Of a stretch of 64,000 nt of DNA, positions 34,008 to 43,448 are shown one piece after another; within the stretch, counting starts at the first letter, position 1, and the number at the start of each line of letters is the position of its first letter. The position numbers were made by a program, and so were the translations under genes. The notes below the pieces were generated by a model. That model did not search any database. It was not told where the DNA came from and saw nothing but the letters and a program-made list of their open reading frames with translations. Source of the DNA: Methanoplanus sp. FWC-SCC4 (GTDB lineage: Archaea > Halobacteriota > Methanomicrobia > Methanomicrobiales > Methanomicrobiaceae); the NCBI RefSeq assembly GCF_032878975.1, contig NZ_CP043875.1, forward strand, positions 1,604,370 to 1,668,369, in the 5' to 3' direction.

Positions 34008-36950
34008 TTATTCTGAAAATCTGTAACCCTCATAAGGTATTTCTATCTCAAATCTTGCGCCTTCACCATAAACACCTGTCTCATGAATTTTCATCCCCGT
34101 AATGCCCAGAATTTCTTTTGTTAAAAATAACCCGAGACCCGTATTGCTTCCAAAACCATGATCAAATATCTTCTCTTTTAACTTATCCGGAACACCAAGA
34201 CCATTGTCCATGACCACAATAACACCATAATCATTGGATTTAACAAAATCCAGAGACATCATAGTCACTTTTTCACCATGCCTTACTGCATTGTCAAACA
34301 GATTGAAAAATATCTTCTCAAGCATAGGATCGGCATAAACCTCCAGAGGTCCGCATTTCACATCAATTGTGACCCCGGAAGACCTGGCCATCCCCTTAAT
34401 TCTTAATGCAATATTGTCAACCCTCTGCCATCTGGGCACTTCCACTCCTACATTGTGATAATCACGGGTAAATTCAATCTGCTCTTTGATATTTTCAGAT
34501 GCCTGACGAATTCTTTTAAGGTGATGCGTCAGTTCATCATTATCCCTGACTTTTTTGTCCATCAGGTCTGTAAAGCCCTTTATCCCCGCAACCTGATTTA
34601 GAATATCATGGCGGGTTATGCTTGACAAAAGATTGAGCTTTCTGTTTGCTTCGTATAATGAGTTCTGATACTGCTTGATCTCGTTTATATCCTGCATTAT
34701 TCCGACAATTCTTAATGGGATTCCTCCTGAATCTGTGTCGGATATTTTTCCCATCACATTTATCCATTTATATCTGCCATCTCCGCACAGGATGTGATAT
34801 TCGGATTCAAAATGCCTGCTTTCCTTATCAATAACCCTCTGTTCAACATCAACAACATCGTTAAAGAAATCCATGATGTCCCTGAAGAACTTCACCTGAA
34901 GTATGTCCTTCCAGTTGTCCGAACCCTTATAACAACCCTCTTCGCTGTAACAGAACATTTCCTGGTAATTGCCGGAGAAAAACATCTCGTCATTTACCAT
35001 ATCCCAGTCCCAGACACAGACACCTGCCCCTTCTATTGCAAGATTAAGCCTTTCCTCACTGACAATAAAGGCTTCTTCCATCCTTTTTCTGGATGATATG
35101 TCAATCGCAATGCCCCGGGCACCTTCAGTCTTTCCGTTTTTTTCAATGGGACTTGTATAGATCAAAAAGGGTATTTTAGTGCCGTTAGTTTTTATAACGG
35201 AATATTCATATCCCCTTTCTGAGCGATACCCTGAGATCATCCACTCAAAATTCTCCCTTGCCCTTGAGCGGTCAGGCTCGTCAATGAGTGAATAGATGTT
35301 AAAGCCTTCTTTAAACTGTTCGGGAGAGATAATTCCCGAATCAAAACCATTTTTATTTAAAAATGTGATCATGCCTCCATTGTCAATTTCAAAGACAATC
35401 TGCGGCAGAAGATCGGTAAGATTCCTAAACCTCCTCTCACTTTCGATAAGTGCGGATTCAGAGATCTTCCTCTCTGTAATATCCCTGATAATTGACTGAA
35501 CAATTCCCTTGCTTTTGGAAACAATGCTTGCACTGATTTCTACAAATACCTCATTTCCCGAACGGGTTTTGAGCTTTGTTTCATAAAAATAATTTCCTGA
35601 TTCTTTTAGATTTGAGAGTGCATCTTTGAGGGCATTATATTCTGACCCGGGATATACAGCCGATAATTCAATATTTAGTAGTTCATCTTTTTTATAGCCG
35701 AGAATTTTAACCAGGCTGTCATTTATATCAATAATTCTTCCATTGAAATCATGAATTATTACGGCATCGTTGGAATTTTCAAAAAGACTCCTGTATTTTT
35801 TCTCATTTCTTCTAAGAGCCTTTTCCATGTGCTTTCTCTGGCTAATGTCAATTGCAATCCCGCGAAGACCACTGATCTCACCGCCATTGAATATATATCC
35901 AAAATGAACCATCAGTGGAAAAACCGAACCATCCTTTCTTTTGGCATTGTATTCAACAGCACCTATTATATGCCCTGTCAAAAACCAGTGAATGTTTTTG
36001 GTTGCCCTTTCACGCTCTTCTTCACTTAATATACCCTGAAATAACATCCCTCCTTCAAGCTCTTCGGGAGAATATCCAAACATATTGGTGGAATAACGTG
36101 TTGCAAAAGTGAATTTTCCATTAGAATCCATCTCAAATATAACTTCGGGAAGCTGATTGGTCAGACTTTTCAGCCTGTTTTCACTTTCACGAAGAGCATT
36201 GAGCGCATTCATTTTACCGGTTGTATCCCTTATGAAGACATGCATGATCCCTTTTTCAGAATCAGCCATGCTTGCGCTGATTTCAGCCGTGATCACCTTT
36301 CCGCTTTTAATCTTTATTTCGGTTTCATAAAAGCCGTGTCCGTCTCTCATCACCTCAGCCAGGGCTTTTCTCATCAGTTTGCAATCGCCCTCAATTTTCA
36401 GATCCTTAAAATCAAGTTCTTCATCAATGCTGCCTTCAATCTCAAACATTTTTCTGGCAGCAGGATTGCACATGAGAATTTTACCGTCCATTCTGTGAAC
36501 GATCACCCCGTCTCCGGAGTTTTCAAAAATATTCAGATACCTTTTTTGAATCTCCTTTAAATCATCCTCTTTTTGATGGAGTCCCTGTGCAATTACCGTT
36601 GTAACTGTCCCTATACAGACGTAGGTGAATACAAAAAGAATCCCTGAATAAAAAATCATCTCACCAGGGCTGCCTGCCAAAACATAGATTATGAGATTTG
36701 TGAATATGTAGAATGCAGCAAGTGAAAAACTAATCCGGAGTCCTTTTGCAGGATACTGAAATATAAGAAATATCAGCGGAAAATAAAATATATGGGACAA
36801 AACAAGCATTAACCCGTCACTAAAGAGATAGAGGGAAATCTCGGATATAAAAACCGTAAATACAACAAGTCCCAAAAGAATAAGATTTAGAAGATCCCCA
36901 CAATTTTTACCTTTAAAGTCCCGTATTTTCATTAAGCCTGTAAATTTCAA
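34008..36950 (-). CDS. Membrane-bound multi-PAS histidine kinase
   Basis: About 980 residues. Four or five membrane helices occupy the first 115 residues, without an extracellular ligand domain. Five PAS domains follow (roughly 140-255, 265-385, 390-505, 510-630, 635-760). The first and third share FENSxDxVIxH and the second and fourth share LPxxxFE, suggesting a duplicated PAS pair. The kinase core has the H-box SSITRHDILNQVAGIKGFTD, N-box NLFDNAVRHG, DNGLGV and GLGLFLTKEI. The TTG at 36950 with AGGGTGA upstream is my preferred start; GTG 36959 and ATG 36932 are alternatives. Likely cotranscribed with the receiver gene downstream. Confidence 0.9.
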   Translation of the reverse strand: MKFTGLMKIRDFKGKNCGDLLNLILLGLVVFTVFISEISLYLFSDGLMLVLSHIFYFPLIFLIFQYPAKGLRISFSLAAFYIFTNLIIYVLAGSPGEMIFYSGILFVFTYVCIGTVTTVIAQGLHQKEDDLKEIQKRYLNIFENSGDGVIVHRMDGKILMCNPAARKMFEIEGSIDEELDFKDLKIEGDCKLMRKALAEVMRDGHGFYETEIKIKSGKVITAEISASMADSEKGIMHVFIRDTTGKMNALNALRESENRLKSLTNQLPEVIFEMDSNGKFTFATRYSTNMFGYSPEELEGGMLFQGILSEEERERATKNIHWFLTGHIIGAVEYNAKRKDGSVFPLMVHFGYIFNGGEISGLRGIAIDISQRKHMEKALRRNEKKYRSLFENSNDAVIIHDFNGRIIDINDSLVKILGYKKDELLNIELSAVYPGSEYNALKDALSNLKESGNYFYETKLKTRSGNEVFVEISASIVSKSKGIVQSIIRDITERKISESALIESERRFRNLTDLLPQIVFEIDNGGMITFLNKNGFDSGIISPEQFKEGFNIYSLIDEPDRSRARENFEWMISGYRSERGYEYSVIKTNGTKIPFLIYTSPIEKNGKTEGARGIAIDISSRKRMEEAFIVSEERLNLAIEGAGVCVWDWDMVNDEMFFSGNYQEMFCYSEEGCYKGSDNWKDILQVKFFRDIMDFFNDVVDVEQRVIDKESRHFESEYHILCGDGRYKWINVMGKISDTDSGGIPLRIVGIMQDINEIKQYQNSLYEANRKLNLLSSITRHDILNQVAGIKGFTDLMDKKVRDNDELTHHLKRIRQASENIKEQIEFTRDYHNVGVEVPRWQRVDNIALRIKGMARSSGVTIDVKCGPLEVYADPMLEKIFFNLFDNAVRHGEKVTMMSLDFVKSNDYGVIVVMDNGLGVPDKLKEKIFDHGFGSNTGLGLFLTKEILGITGMKIHETGVYGEGARFEIEIPYEGYRFSE

Positions 36951-37112
36951 TTGTTTCACCCTGATGAATTATTTCGAAATGCTGTAAGACAATGCCTCAA
37001 TGCATGTATCCCTCTAAAGAGTAGTCTGGTCAATTTCAGAATAAAATAAATCCGGTTTTGCCGGTTGCCTGAAAAGATATAATTTATACTCATAGTGTCA
37101 TATAAGTAAAGC

Positions 37113-37724
37113 ATGACCGACCCATACGAATCTCTTTTGAAGCAGGCATATTCCAATATTACTGAAAAATCGGGTGATTTAGGCAGATTTACAGTTCCGG
37201 CAGCCAGGGTGTATATTGAGGGAAAGACAACAGTCTTTGAAAATTTTGCAGAAATTGCATCAACACTGCGCCGTGAACAGGATCATTTCATGAAATATCT
37301 GTTGAGTGAAATAGGCACGGCAGGTAAAATTGACGGCAACAGGGCAGTATTCAATGGTAAATTTGACAAAAGCCAGCTGGAAAAAATCATCGATAAATAC
37401 ACGCAGGATTATGTCATCTGTTCAGAGTGTGGAAAGCCCGATACACGCCTTGTAAAAGACGGACGTATTACACTTCTCCGCTGCGATGCCTGCGGTGGAC
37501 ACAGACCTGTAAAGAAGAGAAAGACACACAATGAAGGCGGACTAAACCAGGTCGAAGAAGGAAAGGAAATGACTGTCCAGATCGAATATCTTTCCAAAAG
37601 AGGCGATGGTGTTGCAAAGGTTGGCAAATATACACTTTATATCAAGGGAGCAAAACCAGGCCAGAATGTGAGAGTTAAAATCACAAGAGTTGCAGGTTCA
37701 ATTGCATTCACTGAAAAGATCTGA
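37113..37724 (+). CDS. Translation initiation factor aIF2 beta subunit with TRAM domain
   Basis: A 203-residue protein. The aIF2-beta core (residues 1-140) has [20 protein letters not shown], the central alpha-beta fold, and a zinc ribbon with CSEC and CDAC. It is fused to a C-terminal TRAM domain ([36 protein letters not shown]), which probably binds RNA. aIF2-beta is part of the trimer that delivers initiator tRNA. The TRAM fusion occurs in Methanomicrobia and is not a frameshift. It is convergent with rpoL. Confidence 0.94.
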   Translation: MTDPYESLLKQAYSNITEKSGDLGRFTVPAARVYIEGKTTVFENFAEIASTLRREQDHFMKYLLSEIGTAGKIDGNRAVFNGKFDKSQLEKIIDKYTQDYVICSECGKPDTRLVKDGRITLLRCDACGGHRPVKKRKTHNEGGLNQVEEGKEMTVQIEYLSKRGDGVAKVGKYTLYIKGAKPGQNVRVKITRVAGSIAFTEKI

Positions 37725-37753
37725 TAAATTTCCAAAAAAAATAATTTTTATTA

Positions 37754-37807
37754 AAATCACTTTGTGATTTCTAATCAGACAGTGCCTGAAACATTGGTTT
37801 CATGCAC
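37754..37807. terminator. Two successive hairpins between convergent aIF2-beta and rpoL
   Basis: The first is a perfect 7-base stem, AAATCAC and GTGATTT, with a TTT loop (37754-37770). The second has an 11-base stem with one mismatch, GTGCCTGAAAC and GTTTCATGCAC, with loop ATTG (37782-37807). T-rich sequence lies on both sides. One may serve each transcript. Confidence 0.5.
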
Positions 37808-37832
37808 GTTTGTTATAATTTTTTGTCTAAAA

Positions 37833-38102
37833 TTATGCTTTTTCAATCTCTTTGATAATGAAATCTGTTTTCTCCACAAGCTTCTGTGCAGCATCCTTAA
37901 TTGCGGTTATCGGGTTTTTTCCGTTCTTTGTTGTTACAAGCAATACAGGATCTACAAAATGAAATTCGTGCGTATACTGTGCGACATCCACATCCTTGTC
38001 ATTTAAAAGCTCATTTGAAAGGGCACTCATGTATGTATGGGTCTCTCCGACAAATTTGATACGTGCGAGATCATCCTTTAATTCAACAATCTTGATATCC
38101 AT
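37833..38102 (-). CDS. rpoL: DNA-directed RNA polymerase subunit L (Rpo11)
   Basis: An 89-residue subunit related to eukaryotic Rpb11 and bacterial alpha. MDIKIVELKDDLARIKFVGE at the start, THTYMSALSNELLNDKDVDV in the middle and a helical C-terminus fit archaeal RpoL, which dimerises with Rpo3. I start at the ATG at 38102, which gives the usual length; longer in-frame starts upstream would add a non-conserved extension. The gene is convergent with the aIF2-beta gene. Confidence 0.85.
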   Translation of the reverse strand: MDIKIVELKDDLARIKFVGETHTYMSALSNELLNDKDVDVAQYTHEFHFVDPVLLVTTKNGKNPITAIKDAAQKLVEKTDFIIKEIEKA

Positions 38103-38229
38103 AGGTACCCATACGTTTGGAATCTTTTTTAGTATATAGATATGGGTCATTACCAGTCAGGGTGAAAAAACAAATTTACATAATAGCCGGGCATCCCGAA
38201 TTAAAAAAAGTTGGTTTTTAGATTTTGGA

Positions 38230-38949
38230 TTAAAATTCAAATACATCGCCGTCATGCGATACATGAGGCAGATCATCCCCGATTCTGTGACTCATGTGAA
38301 CCAGATGAAATTCTTTTGCACGGACAGCTTTTGCAAACTCTGTTGCCTCTGCGTAGTTCATGTGTTTCCCTATATGGACATCAGGGGGCATTAGTGAATC
38401 CAGGAAAAGAAGATCACAGTCAGATAAAAGTTCTGTCGTCCTCTCATTTAACAGAGGGTTCGTATCAGACGTATATCCGATTTTTTTGCCGTTGTATTCC
38501 ATTACAACACCGCAGGTGAATATGGGCGGATGGTTAACCTCAACCAGTGTGAACCTGATTCCTGCCAGGACAAAGGACTCATAAGCAGGAACAGGATTTT
38601 TCTCAAACCGAAGGTAATAAAAGAATTTTTTTATGTCTTCCATCACTTCAGGCGCCGCATAAGCGGGAGGAAATTTCTGCACCCTGTAAAATTCATTGTA
38701 TCCTGCAATGTGATCATAGTGTGCATGCGTCCACACCACATAATCAATAGCAGGAGAACCGTTTGAGAGAAGCTGACGCCTCAGGTCAGGAGAAGTATCG
38801 ATCAAAATTCTTTTCCCCTCATTTTCAATCAGCATCGAGGTTCTCAGACGCTCACGATTCTCAGCTTTCAGGAGGCTGCATACTTCACAGTCGCAGCCGA
38901 TTTTTGGAGCACCTATGGTATCTCCGGTGCCTAACAGGGTTATTTTCAT
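38230..38949 (-). CDS. MBL-fold metal-dependent phosphodiesterase, PhnP-like
   Basis: A 239-residue metallo-beta-lactamase fold protein. It has the metal-binding THAHYDHIAGYNEF (HxHxDH), an N-terminal LGTGDTIGAPKIGCDCEVCS with cysteines as in PhnP, IDTSPDLRRQLL, and a C-terminal HLVHMSHRIG. PhnP-like enzymes hydrolyse cyclic phosphodiesters; the archaeal substrate is unknown. Its start overlaps the AAA ATPase stop by four bases (ATGA), so the two are translationally coupled. Confidence 0.88.
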   Translation of the reverse strand: MKITLLGTGDTIGAPKIGCDCEVCSLLKAENRERLRTSMLIENEGKRILIDTSPDLRRQLLSNGSPAIDYVVWTHAHYDHIAGYNEFYRVQKFPPAYAAPEVMEDIKKFFYYLRFEKNPVPAYESFVLAGIRFTLVEVNHPPIFTCGVVMEYNGKKIGYTSDTNPLLNERTTELLSDCDLLFLDSLMPPDVHIGKHMNYAEATEFAKAVRAKEFHLVHMSHRIGDDLPHVSHDGDVFEF

Positions 38950-40229
38950 ATTGAAACGCTCTGGCGGATTGTGTCACGGTCTTTTACCGTTCCCATACCC
39001 TGTTCTATATCAGACTCATTCATCTCGTAACTGTCACGCATTAGTGCGGAAATTAACGATTCCTTGATCATTATGCGGAGATCAGCTCCGGAAAAGCCAT
39101 CTGTCTCCTCTGCAAGTTCGTCATAGTCGCAGGTGCAGTCAAGCTCTCTTGTGATCTTTTTGAGGATCTCCCTTCTCATCTCATAATCAGGCAGAGGGAA
39201 TTCAACAACATCGTCAAACCTTCTCCATGCGGCATCGTCGAGAAGTCTTGGGTGATTTGTCGCACCGATTAGCAAAACTCCGTTTTTGACGAAACTGATT
39301 GTATCGATATTTTTGAGAAGCATGTTTACGGCACGCTTCATGGCTCCGTTGTCATCTGAAATCCTGCTCTTGGCAACGAAGTCAAACTCATCAATGAAAA
39401 GGATACACGGAGAGAGTCTCCTTGCAAGATCGAATATTCTGTCGATGTTCTTTGAAGTCTCACCAAGATACTGCGATGTCACCATTGCAAGCCTGACTTC
39501 CAGAAGCGGCATCTTAAGCTTCTTTGACATTGCAAGAGCAAGGGAGGTTTTTCCGGTTCCGGGAGGACCTACAAAAAGAAGTTTTCCAAGCTCATAGATC
39601 CTTCTTTCCTTTAGATAATCCCTGTTTTTAAGGGCAATGTTTATTTTTCTGAGAGCCTCTTCCTGACGATGGGTGCATACGAGATCGTCTATTGAGTGTT
39701 CCACTTCTTCAGGGGCACTTATGATTATAAGGCTGCTTGCGATCTTTAACTCCTCGTCATCCCCCACTATCTCATCAATTCTTGCTTTTAGGTATTCCTT
39801 TGAATCCCTGAATCTTACAATCGAGGATTTTGATTTTTCATATGATATTCCCCCAAGTCCCGACTTTTCAAAATAATATGCAAGTACGGGATTTTTTTCA
39901 ATCCTTTCCATCGCATCCTGTTTTGAAAACCATCCGGCAGCCGCATCAAGTGCGGATATCCCAAGACGCTTTCCAAAATCATCAAAAGTTACAAATGGAT
40001 TTTTTCGCACAAGCTCATAGGACTTGCCTGTGCATAATATCCGGTCAGCAATGCTTTCGCTTACAACAACCGGCCTTTCTATATCTGTATTGCACCCTGT
40101 GGTCCCCGAAATATCCCTGAATTTCGCCGGAAGATCATCCATATCAAGATTTTCATACTGATTTAGGATCTCCGATGTCAGTAAAAGTTCGAAGACATCA
40201 AGGGCCTGTGCATCATTATCTGAAGACAT
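38946..40229 (-). CDS. Single-domain AAA+ ATPase of CDC48/proteasome-like type
   Basis: A protein of about 427 residues. The N-terminal half (1-190) is not recognisable. The AAA module follows: Walker A LLFVGPPGTGKTSLALAM, pore-loop area VTSQYLGETSKN, Walker B CILFIDEFDFVAK, sensor I GATNHPRLLD, arginine finger AAWRRFDDVVEFPLPD, and sensor II FSGADLRIMIKESL. It has one ring, unlike CDC48. The ATG at 40229 is favoured; 23 upstream codons exist in frame but look unlike a domain. Cotranscribed with the MBL-fold gene. A protein-remodelling role is inferred. Confidence 0.85.
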   Translation of the reverse strand: MSSDNDAQALDVFELLLTSEILNQYENLDMDDLPAKFRDISGTTGCNTDIERPVVVSESIADRILCTGKSYELVRKNPFVTFDDFGKRLGISALDAAAGWFSKQDAMERIEKNPVLAYYFEKSGLGGISYEKSKSSIVRFRDSKEYLKARIDEIVGDDEELKIASSLIIISAPEEVEHSIDDLVCTHRQEEALRKINIALKNRDYLKERRIYELGKLLFVGPPGTGKTSLALAMSKKLKMPLLEVRLAMVTSQYLGETSKNIDRIFDLARRLSPCILFIDEFDFVAKSRISDDNGAMKRAVNMLLKNIDTISFVKNGVLLIGATNHPRLLDDAAWRRFDDVVEFPLPDYEMRREILKKITRELDCTCDYDELAEETDGFSGADLRIMIKESLISALMRDSYEMNESDIEQGMGTVKDRDTIRQSVSI

Positions 40230-40329
40230 GCGTACAACATAATATATACCCGTTCTATTGGGATATAGATATCCCTGGTAACATTTCCTGATTAACAAAT
40301 TATTAAAAAAAAGGATTTTTCCTGATTTT

Positions 40330-41205
40330 TCAGGCAGTAGTAATAATACATCCGTCTTCTGTCACAATGACGGTGTGTTCCGCCTGGGACACAAGGGAAC
40401 CCGGGATGTCATGGAGCACGGGATAACCTCTGATAATCCCCTGTTTGTAAAGCTGTGCAAGTGCAATTTCACTTTTTCCGCTGTACCATCTGCGTGCAAA
40501 GGGAAGACTCTGTCTTGTTTTTATTTCAGAAAGCAGCTTCTTTGCAGACGGGAGTCTGACGTTGCGATTGGAAATCTGACTGAAAATTTCGGCTCTCGGC
40601 CCGTCTGTCACCTGGCCGCTTCCGGTGGTTGCAAAAGGTTCTATTGCAAATGACATTCCCTCCTCAATGACAGTCCCGCCACTCATTCCGACATTCGGGA
40701 TTGTCGGGATTCCATGCAGGAGGTATTTTCCAAGACCATGGCCGGTAAGGTTTGAGACAGGACGGTAACCTCTTCTTTCAATCTCCTTTTGAACGGCAGC
40801 CCCGATCTCCCCTGTGGTTACACCGGGTTTTACCATTGAGATTGCAGTATTTAAGGCGCTTCTTGAGGCTTCCACCAGCAGATCATTCTTTCCAAGGTCA
40901 ACTGTCATTGCAGTGTCTGCGACATATCCGTCGATATGAACACCCATATCGACTTTTACAACATCACCTTTTGAAAAGCAGCGTGTGTCGCCTGCCGATG
41001 CAGTGTCGTGGGCAGCGTTGTTGTTAAGCGAGATATTCAGGGGGAATGCTATTTCACCACCCATATCAATTATTTCAGCTTCCGAGACCTCGACTAAATC
41101 AAGTATCGATGCATCCGGTTTTACTCTTGCCGCTGCATTTGCAAGGCATTTTTTCGCAATATCTCCTGCCTGTTTGTATAATTCCACTATTTCTTCGTCC
41201 ATCAT
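40330..41205 (-). CDS. map: Methionine aminopeptidase, archaeal type
   Basis: A 291-residue M24A enzyme that removes the initiator methionine. Metal ligands appear in VDMGVHIDGYVADTAMTVD (Asp pair), NLTGHGLGKYLLHG (His), FAIEPFATTG (Glu) and AEHTVIVTEDG (Glu). The insertion NRNVRLPSAKKLLSEI and the TTGSGQVTDGP loop match type II/archaeal Map. It overlaps the upstream M24 peptidase gene by four bases (MMDEEI start against the previous stop), so the two form an operon. Confidence 0.95.
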   Translation of the reverse strand: MMDEEIVELYKQAGDIAKKCLANAAARVKPDASILDLVEVSEAEIIDMGGEIAFPLNISLNNNAAHDTASAGDTRCFSKGDVVKVDMGVHIDGYVADTAMTVDLGKNDLLVEASRSALNTAISMVKPGVTTGEIGAAVQKEIERRGYRPVSNLTGHGLGKYLLHGIPTIPNVGMSGGTVIEEGMSFAIEPFATTGSGQVTDGPRAEIFSQISNRNVRLPSAKKLLSEIKTRQSLPFARRWYSGKSEIALAQLYKQGIIRGYPVLHDIPGSLVSQAEHTVIVTEDGCIITTA

Positions 41206-42329
41206 ATTATCAGTTCATCCTTGTATTTTGTAAAACAGTCAAAGCCCTCTTTTAAAACGAGGCCCATATCTTCAAGCCTTATACCGCCTGTGCTGCGATA
41301 GTAGAGTCCCGGTTCAACAGTTACGACATTTCCGGCCAGGAGCTCTTTTCCGGACGGCGATAGTGAAGGCTCTTCATGAACCGCCATGCCAACTCCGTGC
41401 CCCAGACTGTGAATGAAACCTTCCGTGCCGGTTTTGTAGCCTGAACCCTCAAAATGTGACACCACTGCGTTGTGGACAGCGCTTCCCGACACACCCTCGC
41501 GTATCATGCTTTTCCCGAGAACTTTTGCTTCCCTGACAACGGAGAACATGTTTTTTATTTCCCCGTCTGGTTCGCCGCGGACAAATGTTCTTGTCATATC
41601 GGCATAGTATCCGGTTTTTGTATCCTGCGGAAAGAGGTCTATCATTATCGGTTCGTTTTCGACAAGGACACCCGAACCTTTGCAGTGCGGCATCGATGTC
41701 TCCGGCCCGCATGATACGATTGTATCCCTTGCAAGAAGCCCTCTTTTTAAGAGATAACAGTGGATCTCATTTCTGAGATAGTCTGAAGTCAGAGGGGTTT
41801 CGTTGATTTCAAGTTCCCCCGTTTTAGCGGAGGCACTTTTTATCAGGGATACTGCAAAGGATATTGCATCCTCTGTTATTTTCTGGGAATGCCTGATGAA
41901 ATCAGCTTCATCAGGAGTTTTTACGGCACGCATCCCCGATACCGTTCCTTTGTCAATATTGATTTTGCACAATCTCTCCATTTCGCGTGCAAGATAGAGA
42001 GGGAATGTGCGGGGCACAAGAATATCCCCTCCTGCAAGCGCCGCCACCATTTTTGCTGTGGCTTTTGCAGGGTCTTTTTCTTCTTTTAAATAATCAAAAA
42101 ATCCTGCATCGCCGCGTGTCACCACATCACAGTGAGATTCAGATACGGCTCTTTCAGCCTCCATCTGCGGCACAACAAGTGTTCCCTTTCTTCCTTTTTT
42201 CTTTATGTAAAAAACGGGATCACCGGTCTCAAAGCCTGTCAGATATCTCATATCAGGATCATCAGATGATGAATACAGAACATAAGCCTCTGCGCCCGCC
42301 GCTTCAAGTGGCCTGTCAGGAAAATTCAT
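41202..42329 (-). CDS. M24 family Xaa-Pro peptidase
   Basis: A protein of about 375 residues. The N-terminal domain (AYVLYSSSDDPDMRYLTGF) is typical of creatinase-type aminopeptidases. The catalytic pita-bread domain carries the two metal aspartates in PIMIDLFPQDTKTGYYADM, the His in SLGHGVGMAVHEEPSLSP, and two glutamates (TVEPGLYY, GIRLEDMGLV). It likely cleaves X-Pro peptides; exact specificity is not readable. The ATG at 42329 (MNFPDRP) is chosen. Its stop overlaps map by four bases. Confidence 0.9.
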   Translation of the reverse strand: MNFPDRPLEAAGAEAYVLYSSSDDPDMRYLTGFETGDPVFYIKKKGRKGTLVVPQMEAERAVSESHCDVVTRGDAGFFDYLKEEKDPAKATAKMVAALAGGDILVPRTFPLYLAREMERLCKINIDKGTVSGMRAVKTPDEADFIRHSQKITEDAISFAVSLIKSASAKTGELEINETPLTSDYLRNEIHCYLLKRGLLARDTIVSCGPETSMPHCKGSGVLVENEPIMIDLFPQDTKTGYYADMTRTFVRGEPDGEIKNMFSVVREAKVLGKSMIREGVSGSAVHNAVVSHFEGSGYKTGTEGFIHSLGHGVGMAVHEEPSLSPSGKELLAGNVVTVEPGLYYRSTGGIRLEDMGLVLKEGFDCFTKYKDELII

Positions 42330-42403
42330 TTTTATCAATCCGTTAATAATTTGATTCGTACACAGAAGTAATTTTACCACATAGAGCAGAAGTTTTAGTC
42401 ATA

Positions 42404-42634
42404 ATGAATGAGTCTGCCAAAAAGACATTTAAAATGAAATTTGCAAAGCTTACAATGATGCTCAACGCCATACTTCTGCTGGCCGCCCTGTCTGTTCTGG
42501 CATTTTTTGGTCTTATTCCAATATATAGCATACAGATTGCGGCAATATGCGCCATCCTCTGTATCATCCTTATCGTTTTATTCAGGAAGCATTACCTGGC
42601 TGATAAGGCATGGCTTAATGAGCAGGATGACTAA
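42404..42634 (+). CDS. Small two-helix membrane protein
   Basis: A 76-residue protein with two adjacent hydrophobic helices (MLNAILLLAALSVLAFFGLI and IQIAAICAILCIILIVLF) and a charged C-terminus KHYLADKAWLNEQDD. The charged N-terminus KKTFKMKFAK suggests both ends face the cytoplasm. No family recognised. It is transcribed rightward, 31 bases before a small winged-helix gene, so the two may be cotranscribed. Confidence 0.6.
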   Translation: MNESAKKTFKMKFAKLTMMLNAILLLAALSVLAFFGLIPIYSIQIAAICAILCIILIVLFRKHYLADKAWLNEQDD

Positions 42635-42664
42635 TTAATGATTAATCCAGAGGGAGAGATTTGA

Positions 42665-42958
42665 GTGCTGCAAAAACTTCAAAATGAGATAGAGCTTGTC
42701 GGAAGACACATTGACGTTGTACTGGTGGTTGTCGAGCACCAGCCAATCGGCATTATGAAACTCTCCGAGCTTTTGCAGATACCCTCCCATCGTGTGCGCT
42801 ACTCTCTCAAGGTTTTAGAGCAGCTCGGATACATAAAAGCATCACCTTCAGGAGCGGTTGCAACCAAAAAGGCCTCAGAACTGGCGCTGAATCTGGATAA
42901 TGAAATAGATATTCTCATTAGCCGCCTTGAGGCAATGAAAAGGGATCATGCAGATTAA
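42665..42958 (+). CDS. Small winged-helix transcriptional regulator
   Basis: A 97-residue protein with a winged-helix core: IGIMKLSELLQIPSHRVRYS looks like helix 2 and the recognition helix, followed by LKVLEQLGYIKASPSGAVAT as the wing. A helical tail (ELALNLDNEIDILISRLEAM) may dimerise. It starts at GTG 42665 with AGGGAGAG upstream. Conserved archaeal regulators of this type are common; the target is unknown. It lies 53 bases before tRNA-Asn. Confidence 0.78.
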   Translation: MLQKLQNEIELVGRHIDVVLVVVEHQPIGIMKLSELLQIPSHRVRYSLKVLEQLGYIKASPSGAVATKKASELALNLDNEIDILISRLEAMKRDHAD

Positions 42959-43011
42959 TTTCGCAATATTTAATACTGCAAAAGTCAACTTTTATTGGCA
43001 ACTCACAGAGT

Positions 43012-43084
43012 GCCTCCATAACTCAGTTGGTAGAGTGTCTGGCTGTTAACCAGAATGTCACAGGTTCGAGTCCTGTTGGGGGCG
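43012..43084 (+). tRNA. tRNA-Asn (GTT)
   Basis: A complete cloverleaf. The acceptor stem pairs GCCTCCA with TGGGGGC (one G-U pair), D-arm ACTCAGTTGGTAGAGT, anticodon stem TCTGG/CCAGA around CTGTTAA with anticodon GTT at 43045-43047, and T-arm CAGGTTCGAGTCCTG. No intron. CCA is not encoded. Preceded by a TTTATTGG promoter-like area. Confidence 0.96.
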
Positions 43085-43448
43085 TAATTTTCTTTTACGC
43101 TAATTTTTATCACCAGATATTTGATTATTAACAATTTAAATTTAGAATTTTAATCAGTATTTATTCGCTTTTAATAGTATAACAGAAGTTATTTACAGCG
43201 CACACCACAATCATTTTTCTACCGGTTTCATAAAATTAATATTTAGTAGAAATATTTTGTAAAGCATTAAAAATTTAATTCATGGCTGAATGTTGAGCAA
43301 AAATATTCTTAATAAGTCCAAATTATAATCAGTACTTTCAAACTAAATTCTCACATCACAAATAATATATCTCCCTATTTTTACAATAAAATATAAGATG
43401 TAATTTTTTACATCAGGAATACATTTGTTGCGCAGGTGAAAATTATTC
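43085..43448. other. AT-rich region after tRNA-Asn
   Basis: About 360 bases of AT-rich sequence (for example 43241-43330 and 43371-43420) with no credible coding frame. I searched by eye for a second copy of the tRNA 3' half, which an integrated element would leave, and saw none nearby. It contains several T-runs that could end the tRNA transcript. Confidence 0.45.

Noticed and set aside
37113-37724. TRAM tail of aIF2-beta as a frameshift fusion
   Set aside because: The frame is continuous and this fusion is known from Methanomicrobia.
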